A stretch of 64,000 bases of DNA from Micromussa lordhowensis (GCA_964020085.1 OZ026599.1:27063829-27127828); one strand, 5' to 3'; positions 43,822 to 56,331 are shown, counted from the first letter of the stretch. Numbers and translations: made by a program. Notes: generated by a model not told the origin, from the sequence alone.

Positions 43822-44137
43822 ATCCAATTACTAATTAATCGTATCTATAACAAATTTCGAAATTAAAAATGTCTTTTCAGAACTTTTTTTGAGCGAAAGC
43901 GTCCGTAGCGCTTTTCCTAAGTTTTGAAAACTGTAGAAAACTTTGCTAAGGAAACCATTAAAGTGCGTGTAATTGACGTGAAAATCAAGTGGGGATCCAA
44001 TTACAGGTGTCCGATTACAAAAAGTTTAAATCGGACACCTGTAATTGGACACCCACGTGATCGCGCGTCGATTACGTGACAAATAGGCGCGCGGAGAACC
44101 AATCACGATCGAGAATTTTGTTATAGATACGATTAAT
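43693..44137. mobile_element. Composite MITE insertion, private to unit 2
   Basis: Two adjacent inverted-repeat structures. 43693-43832 starts agtaattggat and ends with its complement; its inner arms share gtacaattcagggagtaatcg. 43834-44137 starts attaatcgtatctataac and ends with its complement. Both lie between bases that are adjacent in unit 1 (about 7631). No coding content. Either two neighbouring MITEs or one composite element. Confidence 0.7.
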
Positions 44138-45520
44138 GGAATAATTGTTTGTGAGGAATTATGAAGCTGCCTCTGACCCAAGGTGAACATGGATAGAGCG
44201 TTACTCTCTTTAAAGGTAGCACTTTGGATATGTTTCAGTTTGACTCGCCTGCCAGAAACAACTTAGGACACATGTAAGCAGGCAGGCAACCATATTGGTT
44301 CGGTCAGCAAAGACAACTTTTTGTCCTATCGACGTTCGATAAAAGATGGCTGCGTAGTGAAGTTAACCCTTCAACCAGGGACCATTTAACTCGACATAAA
44401 TAGAACCTGAATCTAGACGCCCCGGTTATATGAAAATAAATAATACAGTTCCGAAAGTAGCTATGTCCTATCCCCGCTGTAAAATGAAAAACTATAACAA
44501 CAACAACAAACAAAAACCAAATTTGGCTTCTCGAAAATTTAAAGCACATTTGAACGCTGCTTTATCATGAATTGGATTGCGCTGTGCTAAATACTTATTC
44601 ACGCACGAGTCTCGCCTCTCTGTAAACTTCTCTTGTGTGCCAACCACTACTTAAGTGCTTTATAACACAACATGGCACAGTTGAAACTTTTCATTTTGCT
44701 GAACAGAATCCATCAAAAACTTCATTCGAGTTTAAAACCGACGAGTTATCCACTGAGGCCCAGCTCAGCGCCAAACCAAGCCATTCCAGTATTGTAGCGC
44801 TCAACGACCGTCCAAATCCCTATACAAGCAAACCCAAGAAGACTCTTCTCAAGCCAGTCCTGCACCTCGTGCCAGGCCGTAAAACAAGCCTCCTCTAGAT
44901 AGCAAATTCGATGGCGTATCAAACTAAGCTATTGATCCGTTCTTTAGGACCATGATCCTGAAAAGAACAGGAACAATTGGTCACAAAACAAGTACAATTT
45001 CTTTCGAATCTACTGTAAGAATGAATACGAGAAGCTCAGTGTGATACCAACACCATGACAACTCTGCAATGATTGTCTTTTGTTCAAGCTGCTTACAGTG
45101 TAAGTTGTGTATACACCTGGGAAGATCACTGACGTCTTCATTGATTGTCTTTTTACAGAGGTACTCGAAAGAATGGAATGATAATCGAAGAAAGCTGTTT
45201 GCATACCAGAGACATAACCTGCCCTTGAAGGACGATAACTTGTCCACGACAAGTTGTCCTTGGAAGACAGATACTGTACCCTCTTGTAGCATTAAAGCAG
45301 GTTGACTATACATCTAAACTGTTCACTTTTCTGTCGCTTTAGATAGACCATAGCGTAGCGGAAGAACTGCTCAATTTTAAAGGAGTCATTCGTCTAAAAT
45401 CGTCACGTTCCACAACTAAAGTAGACGAGTAAGCCATCTGAGATGGATACCTCGCATTAAACAGGCAAAGAGAAGTTATTCGCCTTTGACGAAAAACTCA
45501 TCCAATATACCCGTCTAAAG
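44138..45520. other. Intergenic, collinear with 7632-9023
   Basis: No gene recognised. A private insert of about 75 bp sits at 44390-44465. Confidence 0.5.
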
Positions 45521-45530
45521 TATAAAAGGG
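45521..45530 (+). promoter_or_regulatory. TATA box, unit-2 copy
   Basis: tataaaaggg conserved with 9024-9033, about 105 bp upstream of the candidate exon at 45634. Confidence 0.45.
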
Positions 45531-45957
45531 CAGAGATGAAAATGAAAAATGGTAAGAGAAATGTTCGGCCACAATAAAGACGACCGTTCCGGCGACACTA
45601 CATTCTGTATTCACTGAAACAGGCACTGGACACATGCCATTGTCCTTGTTTGTTTTGTTTCTCACGGCAAATATTACAACAAGACAGGTAAGTCTAGAAC
45701 GCGATTAATAAATTGATCACTACCAAGAGAAGAATAGAGTAAGTAGCTTGACGCTTTACTATAATAAATCAAGTAGTTTGAAGACCTTGTAAAGCACGGG
45801 CATGTAACTGTCGGTATTGCATTTGTACGAATTACTTTTAAGAAGCAACGAGTTAGCTCCACAACGAGATTGCCGGAACTGAATTTGTACGTATTACAAA
45901 AAGGGCAGAGATGAAAATGAAAAATGGTAAGAGAAATGTTCGGCCACAATAAAGACG
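45525..45957 (+). repeat. Pair of 58-bp direct repeats, unit-2 copy
   Basis: Copies at about 45525-45583 and 45899-45957, matching 9028-9085 and 9402-9460. Confidence 0.7.
45634..45687 (+). CDS. Candidate signal-peptide exon, unit-2 copy
   Basis: Encodes the same 18-residue hydrophobic start as 9137-9190 with Ser instead of Pro at position 4, and ends at the same CAG|gtaagt donor (45685-45693). ATG, frame, donor and TATA box are preserved after duplication, while surrounding non-coding DNA shows scattered changes. Downstream exons are not identified, so this may be a relic. Confidence 0.35.
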
Positions 45958-45991
45958 CTTGTACCGCACTCTGGGCACCAGAGGTTTTATA

Positions 45992-46701
45992 CAGTCGAAG
46001 CTCTCGCAAGCGGACACCCTCGGAACACGAAAAAAAGTGTCCGTAACTGGAGCTGGCCGCTTTCGAGAATGGTTCTCGTAAGCGGCCACTAGAGGTGTAG
46101 GGGATAGATGGCCGCTTACGAGAGCTTGCCCAGCTAACAATAAACACAGTACCGTAGTGGAAATACAAAAAACTACCGCCGTATTAAATCACATTTTTGT
46201 GTTATTGCGCTCTATACTGTACAAGCCTACGATATAATGACGCCAAGTGTATACTGCAGTAATAGGACTTTCCCTTAGTGATTTTTTAAAAGCAACTGCA
46301 GTAATATGACTTTCACTTAGTGATTTTTTAAAAACAACAAATCATAATTGCAACCAACATCATCATATTCAACATTAACAGCCTCAACAAAAGTAGTGAT
46401 ACGGTTTAAAATGTTTACGACCTGTGTGTCTTTCAGTCAGGCTTCAGTTTATATTAGTCTGGTTGGTTAGTTATATTAGTCTGGTCAGTTTCTTTGGGGT
46501 GTCCGCTTACGGGAGCTTAAAAACAAAGAAAAAAGTTTAAGTCATAATCTCTGAAAGTGTCCGCGGCGGCTTACGAGAATGTCCGCTTATGAGAATGTAA
46601 AAATACAGAGTTTGTGTGGGAGATAAAACGGGGTTTCAAACAATGCGGCCGTAAGTAGAGCTGTCCACTTACGAGAGTGTCCGTTAAGAGAGCTTCGACT
46701 G
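45992..46701. mobile_element. Non-autonomous Tigger/mariner-like element, unit 2
   Basis: Same element as 9495-10206, with cagtcgaagctctc termini and flanking TA. Shared position shows insertion before the duplication. Confidence 0.75.
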
Positions 46702-48242
46702 TATTCTCGTGCCGCGAGACTGCCAAGCGTATAACACTGCAACATTGTCATCTATATATTGGCTTATCTTGTAATAGTTCTCTGTTTTTCTTTTTTCTTT
46801 TTTTTTAATATTGAATTTATTTTATGATTTAGGAAATGACGTAGCTACTTCAATGGACGAGGGGTGTGTTTCCAATAGGACAATTTTGGCTAGATAGAGT
46901 CGGAAGAGTCCGGAAATTTAGTCAAAACAGTTCGTCGTATGTTTAGCAAGAAAAAAAATGCACATATTTTTCTCGCCAATATGGCCGGAAATTCATGCCA
47001 AGTTGGGGTAGCCAATCACAGTTTGTGTAGTGACAGACGTGTACCAAAGAATCCTGCAATAGTACTTACCAGCTGCTCTTATCGTGGTTCAGTGTGCGAA
47101 ACTGAACAAACACCCAGAAATAATGTTCAGTTAATCATTCGGTCTAGTGAAAACGCAGCGGAAGAGGAATTTTAAAATTTTAATCGATTTTTCGTTTCAT
47201 TTCATGTCACAATGCCAGCTCTTTGTGAACAATTTAAACACAGACACCATAGGCCTCAGTTTCCGGTTGTCGCTTGAACCGCACACTGGGTACCAGAAAA
47301 TATTCTCGTGCCGCAAAACCTTGGAGCCAACATCTCCAGACTGCCACTTGTCTAACGCTGCAACATTGACCTCTATACAACATTGACCTCTATATATTGG
47401 CTTATCCTGCAACACTTTGCTGTTTCACTTTCTGTTTTCTATTTTTATCGTTCCCACCTGCTGTAGGCTCGATTTCTGCCGCTTTCTCGAGTCTAGTCTA
47501 TGTTCCTCCCAAATTCAAAATTTATTGCGACGATTCAGATGGCCGGAAATGTCACTGATGGAAATAATAGGCAGGCCCACATAACGCTTACGGCTCGTAC
47601 AATTTGTGTCGTTTTCCCCAACCTATTCTTTTAATTTTGGCCCTCGAACCTATTTTATTTCACATTACTGGAAGGACACTGCATACTGTGTTCTATAGAA
47701 AGAAATATATATATTTTAAAAAATGTAGAGTAGAGTAGCGAAGTGGAATGTATAGTGAAACACTATCGTTTGTATCAGGCATATTTAATGAGTTTTCTCG
47801 CCTTCTTCTTTCTCTCTCGAAACTTGCTTGAATTCGTTTCAAAACTCAATTCCTTTTCTCTCTCGATGAAATAAAACTAGTGAAAGCGTAGACATGCCAC
47901 AGACAATCCAATCCTCCAAGTTAATCTTGAACTAAAGCTTGAAAAGTTTTCGGGGTGTTGCCAACATCCAACCTCACTCTCCATAAATTATTTTTTCAGT
48001 CGGCTGACTTAACATCCTCGCTCTGATCCGCTCTGATCCGCTCTGATTGGTTTAGCGGGAGCATGCGCAGACAATTGTCCTTGGACCCTCTCTCTCCGGG
48101 ACAGAGCAGCGTTGCGTGACAAAGAGAGGGGCCAGAACTTGACTAGTGAGTGGATACCAAATTATCAAGGAAAATAAAAACGAAATATATTTTCCACCAA
48201 ACATCGTATTCAAAAGAAATTTGAAAGCTTCCTCAGTTCAAA
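46702..48242. other. Intergenic; open region 46939-47175 of unclear status
   Basis: Collinear with 10209-11730. A plus-strand open frame encodes a Cys-containing stretch (SLCSDRRVPKNPAIVL, SCSYRGSVCETEQ) ending EEEF-stop at 47175. Unit 1 has a stop in the same frame after SVCET. It could be a decayed exon or chance. A private repeat of ctctatacaacattgac occurs at about 47370-47390. Confidence 0.4.
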
Positions 48243-48402
48243 CTGCGACAGCTTATTTTTTACAAAGTGCGACAACTTGTTTTTACAAAGTGCCACAAAT
48301 TTTTTATTACAAAGTGAGAAAAGTGCTATTTACAGAGTGCGACACTTTTATTACAAAGTTCGACAGGTATTGCAAAGTGTGACGATTATTACAAAGTGCA
48401 AC
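48243..48402. repeat. Minisatellite 3' of GPCR C'
   Basis: Counterpart of 11731-11890, with the same degenerate units. Confidence 0.7.
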
Positions 48403-48584
48403 AGAACAGGTGTTCTGATGGAAAACGCACCATGAATATAATGAGGTAATTAAAGAGGAAGGTCTGCAGAATAACTACAAAATGATGATAAACTCAGTGT
48501 CCAAAGAAAGGTTGACAAGTTTTAAAATAATAAGTCCACTGAACCTTTCGACAGACTACACAAAAGGAACTGTGCGAAACTCAT

Positions 48585-49557
48585 TTATTTAAGTAAATTT
48601 TTTAGTCCTTCACGATAATTCCTATTGAAAATAAAACAGATACAAGGATTTATGGCACAATTTGTGTTGGCCATTAAAAAAGCAATAGAGGAAAAGTACT
48701 GGAATCCACAAGACATCATGATATCCGATGCAAAGAAGTAGAGAAAATACCAGATAATTAGTGGTAACCTGCACATTGCAAACCCTACCACAATAGCAGT
48801 GGCCATCTTTAACACATTTCGTTCCCTCTGACGGCGTTGGTTTTCAGCGTTGGCTGATTGCACGCCTGGAATCTTCTGCAACTTGAGCTTTAATTAAGAA
48901 GATGATTATGTAAAGTATGGCTATCAATACAAACGGGATCAAAATGCATACTACCAAAATTGCCGTCAGGTAATATTTAAAAGACGAGGCCTCTCCAAAG
49001 ACTTCGTCCCAATGCATCCGACACCCCAACCATCCTGGATATTCATAAAGTTTCATGGCGAAGAGATATGGGGAGAGTACAGCCATCGCGACGATCCAAC
49101 TTGCGAGAATGAAGAATGGACACAGCTTTGAACTGAAGAGTGGATAACGAAGGGGAAATACCACAGCTCCAAATCGATCCACTGCTATCAGAATCAGGCT
49201 CTGAATGGATACAAGAGCGGAGGTATCGGGTAAAAAGGCTGCCAGCTTACATAAGACCTGGCCAAGAGGACCACCGATCAGCCAGGAGTCGATATAGAGC
49301 ATTTGTACCCGATGCGGGATTAAAAAAATCGGAAACAGCAGATTGGACATGGCCATGTTTACAATTAAAAAGTTGATGGGTTTTCTCATGGTTTTCGTCT
49401 TGTAGACAATTATTCCGATGGCGGTGTTCCCAGTCAGCGAAACAAGAAAAATCAGGCAGTAGGTAAAGGTTTTTCCGAGTTTTTCTGCTGTATGATCAGG
49501 GTTGGAGCAACTGGATGGCTGCGTGTCATTCACGGTGGTATTCAAACCTCTCGACAT
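48585..49557 (-). pseudogene. GPCR C' pseudogene (4-bp frameshift)
   Basis: Duplicate of C. The frame is open from 49557 through TM5 and then breaks in the third intracellular loop near 48892. There ctttaattaagaag replaces ctttaagaag, a 4-bp TTAA duplication, giving a stop about 20 codons later. The second half (48585-48881) continues in another frame through TM6 (CRLP) and TM7 (NPCIC). TM2 reads NMAMSNLL, so the near-invariant Asp is Asn, a second lesion. Upstream cassette and downstream minisatellite are preserved. A five-TM truncated receptor could be made but is unlikely to signal; a sequencing indel is an alternative for the frameshift but not for the TM2 change. Confidence 0.88.
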
Positions 49558-50964
49558 TCCGTCTTTCAGTTTCTTAATTCCACTCCTGCGCTCACGAATG
49601 AGTTTTCGTTTTGGCTTGTTAAATTATCAACGTCTTTCTACTTATGTGTTAGGAAAGGTGTGACTATTTTTTGGCATGATGTCATCATTCACGCGAAAGA
49701 AATTAACGATTTGGCGATTTCCATGATGTGTGGATCTATTTTCCGCTTTCCGCCACATATTTAGTTTACAATCGTTGGCGTTTCTTATTTTGTCGGAGAA
49801 GCTCAACACAATTACGTGAGCTAGCGGGTTACAGCTTGCTCAACGTTGTTTTTAGCTTATATCTCAGTAAAGTCAATCTTTAAAAATGACAGAAGCTTCC
49901 AGTTCGTTGCTCCCACGCAGTCAACAAACATTGAGTTAATTTGGAAACAATCTGCTGAACAAAAACCAGGTGCGACAATGTTTAGAATGCGAGAGGCCTT
50001 ATCACTGAATAATTAAAAGAGAACAACATTTGTTTTGTCGTGCCACCGTGTAAACGCTTGTCATTTTATATTCATTGAAAGCGGAACTACCCTTTCGTTT
50101 TCGCAGCCTTAATTAAAAATCAGTCATTAAGAACGTCAATGTTTTGTCTGTTAAAAGGGTTATGCGCGCGGGATGTTCACGTTTTGACGCCTCCAGACTG
50201 TCCTCAAAAGTGGAACTGTCAAATAAAACTGTTAGACATCTGTATCCGCTAATTCAAACCAAAAAATAATAATAAGCATGTGCACGGCGCTTGAGTCGCA
50301 CTTTTATTGGAGGGCTTTAATTCACATCTAAACACATGACTTTCTACTGCTTTTAAGATAAGTAAGAACGGACTATGACAATGACAATATCTACCACCTT
50401 ATGTTTTCCGCTACTCGCAGCTTAAAGAGCTACTACCTGTAAATATGAAGAATACGGCGACAGAAGTCGCAAAATTTCAGATTTTATTCTATTCCAACTA
50501 AAAGAACGCTTTGGTCAACCTTTTTCGAAAATTACATTAAAACGTTCTATCGCGCTTTCGGTTTTACCTAAAATCGTGAAAATATGGGTAGACGGCCGCT
50601 CGACTCCCCGGAAAAACAACGTAAAATCATGCAACTTGAGGAACTTCGTTCGCAGCAACGATAAGAAGTTCCTTTTATCTTTTATCTTTAATACACATGA
50701 AAAAATTACTCGATTCTGATTGGCTGAGAGCAGTGCAGTTAGAGTGTACTGAACACCAGTGCAAAAAGTGTAACGCCGGTGCAAAAAGTGTAAAGTGCAA
50801 ATTACACATCGTAATTCTGGATAATGATTGGCAGAAAGACGATGAGACATTTTGTAGCCCAATGATATCATGTAAAGCAGTGACAAAAGCGAAAAAAATG
50901 GCTTCAAGAAACATCTTCCGGCAATTTTTCTGCGCGAATTTTTTCATGTTTGTATTATTAATAA
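49558..50964. other. Intergenic upstream of C'
   Basis: 5' cassette with a tgatgtcatcattc variant (49677-49690), then DNA collinear with 13180-14490. No gene recognised. Confidence 0.5.
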
Positions 50965-51088
50965 GTAATCATACAGTTTTTCTCGTTCAATTTGAAATTA
51001 ATTTGCACTTGTGAGTTTTTCAAAAAGCTTTTTGGAAAACTCACTCGTGCAAATTAATTCCAAATTGAACTCGAAACCGTATGATTAC
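50965..51088. mobile_element. Fold-back element, unit-2 copy
   Basis: Near-perfect palindrome homologous to 14491-14614, with one changed base near the centre. Confidence 0.7.
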
Positions 51089-51409
51089 CTATACTTAACA
51101 TATAAAATACATGTGATATATTTCTATGTTGGCGTTGGGAAATTGCCTGTCGAAAATGCCGTAGTTTGCAGGTTCCAGGTCGGGCGAAATAAGGATCAAC
51201 TTTGGAGGGCCACATTTAGTTAAAGCTTTATCACTCAACATCTAAAGGAGCGAACAACTCAGTGGTAACAAATTTAAACAATAACAACCATTCAATTGGC
51301 TTCAATTATCACAAAATTCGGCAAGATTCAAGAAATGTACGAAATTAAAATGTAATAACTAGATAATTGCTGTTTCTTTTCACGCTATGTTATCGACTTA
51401 AATATAAGT

Positions 51410-51880
51410 TACATCTAAAGATCTGTCTATCACCTACATCTTGCTGCATAACACTAAGAACATTTTTAGCTTTCTGAGCGAAAACAAGAGAATACATTAG
51501 TTGAATGAAAAGCGTTCGTTCATACCATGAGGATTAAGAGTGCCGGCTTTCCGAGCTTCCTTGATGTAGGGAAAAGCCGCAGACCGCCATATGTTGCTTA
51601 GAATGATTGGGGAGATTAAAGTGTCTCGCGACCGATTTAGAAGGTGTTCTTGGAATCGGTCGCCAAGTCGTCTCCCTGTTTCGCCGATTTATAACTTTTT
51701 GAAAAGAGTGCAAGTTATGCAGTAGATGATATTGGCTGAGGTACAGGTGAAATGATCAGTGATCTTGATAGATCCCTTGGGCCCGATAATTTCTCAATGT
51801 TGCGAATGAAAAAGGACATGTTTGCATCGTGCGCGTGCGCTTTTTAAAGTTCCGGGTTGTTCACTTGTTTGGATTGCACT
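51410..51880 (-). mobile_element. Penelope GIY-YIG remnant, further deleted
   Basis: Counterpart of 14938-15483. Deletions remove the segments around 51535-51540 and 51637, and the GIY-YIG core reads in broken frames. The fragment decayed more here than in unit 1. Confidence 0.65.
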
Positions 51881-52261
51881 TCTGACTAAAAAGTTACCTA
51901 TGTTTTTGTCGCGTTTGAATGAAATTAATGGAGGTTTGCATTGGCCAATTCACATTATCACCTCAGTTGATAAAACCAAATGAACTTCGTATGAAGCTCA
52001 CGAAAACGGGGGGAAGAGGGATTTGTTTTCCCCGTGCGCTAGTCCAGCCCATTAGATTAAGCTTTCTTCTCGGATTCCTATCTTGGCATAGGCAAAATGT
52101 TTCTTGTCAGATGAACCACTGCAAAACCATTTCCTCGAGTAGACTGAGGTAGGGTGCCTTGCTTCGAACTCTTATAGCAGGTGTTTCAAAGATTCGCAAA
52201 GTGACTGAAATGTCCCTATACCCACCAGGGCGTCAACAATGGGATGTTCCATTTGAAAGTG

Positions 52262-52417
52262 CGAATGTCAAGCGTTCCTTTCTCTCCTCTCCCCCTCCCC
52301 CTCGCTTCATTTTTTGCGCTCTCCCCAATTTTCGCGCGGCCAAAACTCGTTCGCTCGCCGATCCTGGGTTTTCTTTTCGCTAAAAACGCACAGGAACGCT
52401 TGCTACGCAGGCTAGAT
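52262..52417. mobile_element. MITE-like filler replacing about 945 bp of unit 1
   Basis: Between sequence matching 15890 and 16834 lies a 156-bp stretch with short inverted ends (agcgttcct and aggaacgct) and a pyrimidine-rich interior. The multicopy-family pseudogene and most of the Tigger transposase are gone. Confidence 0.5.
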
Positions 52418-52727
52418 ACCATCATCAAATGTTCTTCAGCAGCTGGAACTTCCAGCACTTTATCAGAAGCAGCTACAGTCAGTTCTGTGACAGGAGAGGA
52501 GGATCCCTTTGCTAATCTTGATGTCACGGTCGATGAGGAGCTGGATAATCGTGTCAAACAGGTTGCACCTGGAAGTGGTATCAGTGCCTACCTGGAGTCA
52601 GAAAAAATCTTACCTGGAGTCAGATAACGAACTTCCAACCAGTTACAGTTTTCTTACCGACCAACAGCTGCTGGAGGCCTTTGGTACTTTTCACGATGTC
52701 ATGGAAATAGAGAGAGACGACGGGAAT
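52418..52727 (+). pseudogene. Tigger transposase C-terminal tail, unit 2
   Basis: Encodes the acidic tail (SVTGEEDPFANLDVTVDEEL, SGISAYLESEK) matching 16834-17145. The catalytic domain is absent. It ends at the Gypsy LTR. Confidence 0.75.
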
Positions 52728-52871
52728 TGTAGTATTCCTAGAAGCCACTAAGGTCAATAACTCGAGCAACACAAAGTCACCCTTCGAACTCCCGCGCAGA
52801 CACACATGAACACACACTCGTTTGGCCACGTGACCACTGTTTATAGTCCCGGATATCCACAGGACACCACA
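52728..52871 (-). repeat. Ty3/Gypsy 3' LTR, unit 2
   Basis: 144 bp with TG...CA ends and adjacent polypurine tract (52872-52887), same as 17149-17292. Confidence 0.7.
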
Positions 52872-53902
52872 TCTTCCTCTTTCTCCGCTTATAAACCCTA
52901 ACATAAATCTCAACAAAATGGCATGAGCAATGTCAACAATGTCCGATCAGGTAAATAGAAAAACAGTAAGTACGGTACGATCAAAGTCAGTGTCACTTGG
53001 AAACCACAAACACCATTAGGTGGCGACATAGTCACTGAATCTCTCAGCAGGTCGGGTGACTCTCCCTGATCTCCTTGGTAACAGCTGTTGCTGGATAGGG
53101 CTCTGATCCCCAACTGGCCCTGCACTGGCTCCCATCTCTGGGCTGGATGTGGGTTCTTGTCCACACATTTGCTCACAAGGTACTTCTGCAGGCTCTGTAA
53201 GGCTCGGTCCCCTTGGCTCTGTAGCTGGCGTAACAAACTGCTTCACATGCTGAATGTTTCGCTTGTATTGCACGCCTTGAGGTGAATTTAATTGGACCTG
53301 ATCCCCATGACGTCCCGTTCTCTGCTGCCTGATGCCTCTTGTCAGCATGGTCTGCCCCAACCTGTTTGTTTTTTTCTGCATCGCGATCTCTGGCCTGCTG
53401 ATAACCCGGGTCCTCAGATTCTCCTAGATCAGCAACCTCTGGCAACTTCGTAGACAATTTCCTTCCAAATAGCAGTTCTGCTGGACTCTGGCTATTCGTT
53501 ATATGCGGGGTGGGACGGTAGGTCAGAAGGTACTTATTCAACTCTAGCCTCCAGTCACTCTTCTCAGCATGGGCCACTCTCATTGCTTTCAAAAGGGAAC
53601 GATTTTGTCTCTCGACTTCCCCATTTGCCCTGGGTCATAGTGGTGTGGTCAATCTATGCTCGATGCCCATTTCATTCAAGTATTCTTCCATTTCTGCGGA
53701 CACCAGGTTGGGCCCATTGTCCGTTCTCAGGGTGCTAGGTACCCCATATCTAGAGAACTGTTTATCTAGACAATTGATGATCGTCTCAGAAGTGGTAGAT
53801 TTAATGATGTCAACTTCCAGCCATCGGCTGAAGTAGTCCACTAGGACCAGCAGATGTTCTCCTGTTGGCATAGGCCCAAGCAAGTCCAGTGCTAGTTCTT
53901 GC

Positions 53903-55117
53903 CTAGCCTGCTAAAACAGACGTCCTTCTTCGCTCCCGGCCCGAGTGGCGTTTCGCGAGATGGACGTCTGCGATTTACCGCGGAAAATTCCATACTGATG
54001 ACGTAAGTGTGAACTTTGTAATGTTGCCTCAATCTGCAAAATAGGCATAAATAACATTTGCGGTTTTTTTCCCGAGGAGATGAATATTCATGATCAGGAA
54101 GAAACTTGCATTCTTTGCAGAAAAGGCGCTGAAAAGAGAGACAGATACTATGTGAGGACTCAGTGATATTAAGATCACTAAGCTCCTGCAAAAGATTCCG
54201 CAATATCTCGAACATTTGTTCGACTTTCTCCCGTCGAACTCGACAAATTAACTTCTTTTCACGTTTCCGTTTTGCGGTCTGTCATGTAAAAAGCAAATCG
54301 AGAAGTGACAGAGGTTGGTGGTTAACATTATTACCGTGCAAAATGACTTGCGTGGTCGACAATTTCTTGATGAAAACTTTTTTCGGATAGCTGCAAGAAG
54401 CGTACTATCTCTAGACAAACGTATAGCTTTCTCCAAGTAAACGTACGGCCTCTCCGAAAATATGATATCCGTGATAAGAATCTACCCTACTGTCCTTGCA
54501 AACAGTTCTAATCACAGCCGCGCCCGGCGTCACAATATAGAATGCAAGTAAACAACATGTTCATGGTACATTTCATTCTTTGTTCCTCGAAAGCGAATAC
54601 TTTGAGACTTTAAAACACATCTCTTCTTGCAATAGAAATGAGCCTGAACAAATGCATTAACACAGGCAAATCACAGAGGTGTCAGAGTCGACGAAGCCAC
54701 AGGGAGATAATGCAGACCTGTGACCTCTAAAAATTTACCATAGCACGGTCTAACGGCTCAACTCTACTGGAAAATCCTCCTTATAACACAAGATGTGTTC
54801 ATCATAAACAAGAGTGAAGCAACAAAAACGGTCGAGCGACCGAAAAGAGAACGGCAAATGTACAAATGCCACGAACCGTAGGAGTCGTGCAGGTCAGTTT
54901 AATAACACGTATTTGTTTTGGTGAGAACATTTAATGGCCGCATATTTACGGACTTAATTAAGCATAATTATCGATCGAACCAATCAGCGTTCATGACCAG
55001 ATTCGGGACAGATTCGCGTCATCAGTATGGAATTTTCGGCGGTAAATCGCAGACGTCCATCTCGCGAAACGCCACTCGGGCCGGGAGCGAAGAAGGTCGG
55101 CTGTTTTCGCAGGCTAG
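53903..55117. mobile_element. DNA element with 101-bp terminal inverted repeats
   Basis: Termini 53903-54003 and 55017-55117 are inverted copies (outer end ctagcctgc, inner end ctgatgacg) with few mismatches. The flanks read ttcttgc and atcttgtc, consistent with a diverged target duplication of about 8 bp. Unit 1 has the empty site at about 18335. The interior of about 1 kb encodes no recognisable transposase, so it is non-autonomous. An 8-bp duplication suggests hAT, but this is uncertain. Confidence 0.82.
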
Positions 55118-56331
55118 ATCTTGTCATGGCCTCTCTGGCATCCTGGTTATTTTCACAGGCGGAGTGATTGTCTCCTTTGTAACCAGTTGGCACCCGTTAC
55201 ATTCCCGGCACTTCCGTTGTGCATCATTATCAACTCCTGGCCACCAGACTTTAGACCTGAGTCTCTCCTTCATTTTGACTACTCCGTGGTGACCTTCGTG
55301 CGCAAGTTCTAAAACCCTTGATCTCAGCACTTTGGGTGTCACAGTTCGTGTTCCACGTAGTATAACTTGACCAATGAAGGTCAATTCGTGACGCACCGTC
55401 ATGAATGACCGTGGGCCCTTCTACCAATTTCCACTAGCAAGGCAATTACGCACTGCTTGTAACTCTTCATCCTCTGCAGAGGCACTCTCTATCTCTTGGA
55501 TCTTAATGGCTACGGGGACTGCGTGAAGGGCAACCATCCGAACATGTTCATCATCATAACGACACTTCTCTGACGCTGCGAGCGTTGTCAGACGCGACAG
55601 AGCATCAGCAATATTATCTCGTGATGCGACGCAGCACACCTTGTAACTATATGGTTGCAGCCTCAACACCCAGCGTTCAATGCGTGCTGATGGCTTGGAT
55701 CCTCTAGAGTAAATCACCTTCAGGGCCTCATGATCTGTCACCAACTCAAAGGTCTGCAAGCCGTACAAGTATAAGTTGAACCGTTCGCATGCCCACACTA
55801 GTGCCAGCGCCTCCTTTTCTGTCTGACTGCACTTCCTTTCCACATTCTTCTCCTGGACTAGCACTGCACCTAGTCCCTCAGAACTTGCATCAGCTATTAC
55901 TCGAGTATGTGCCTCTTTGTCGAAGTAAGCCAGAACAGGCGCACTAGGCGCTCTTTCAGTTCCTGAAACGACGCTTCCTGCTCACTACCCAATACAAAGG
56001 GTACTCCCTGCCTAGAGATTGCTCGTAGAGGCTTTGCAATGGTGGCAAAGTTGGGAATAAATCGTGCACTGAAGACAACCATCCCCAGGAAACTTCTATC
56101 CTCTGTGGGTGTGGCCGGGCGGCTTGATTCAAGTACAGCACGGACTTTCTCTTTTGTTGGACCGATACCGTACTTTGACACTAGAAGTCCCATGAAGACT
56201 ACCTTGTCCATCCTGAATTGACACTTTTGAGGGTTGAGGGTGAGATTCTTCTACCTCAACCGCTGCAACACTCTATGGAGATTCCTATCATGCTCCTGAT
56301 TGTTCTTGCCATGCATTATCAAGTCATCGGC

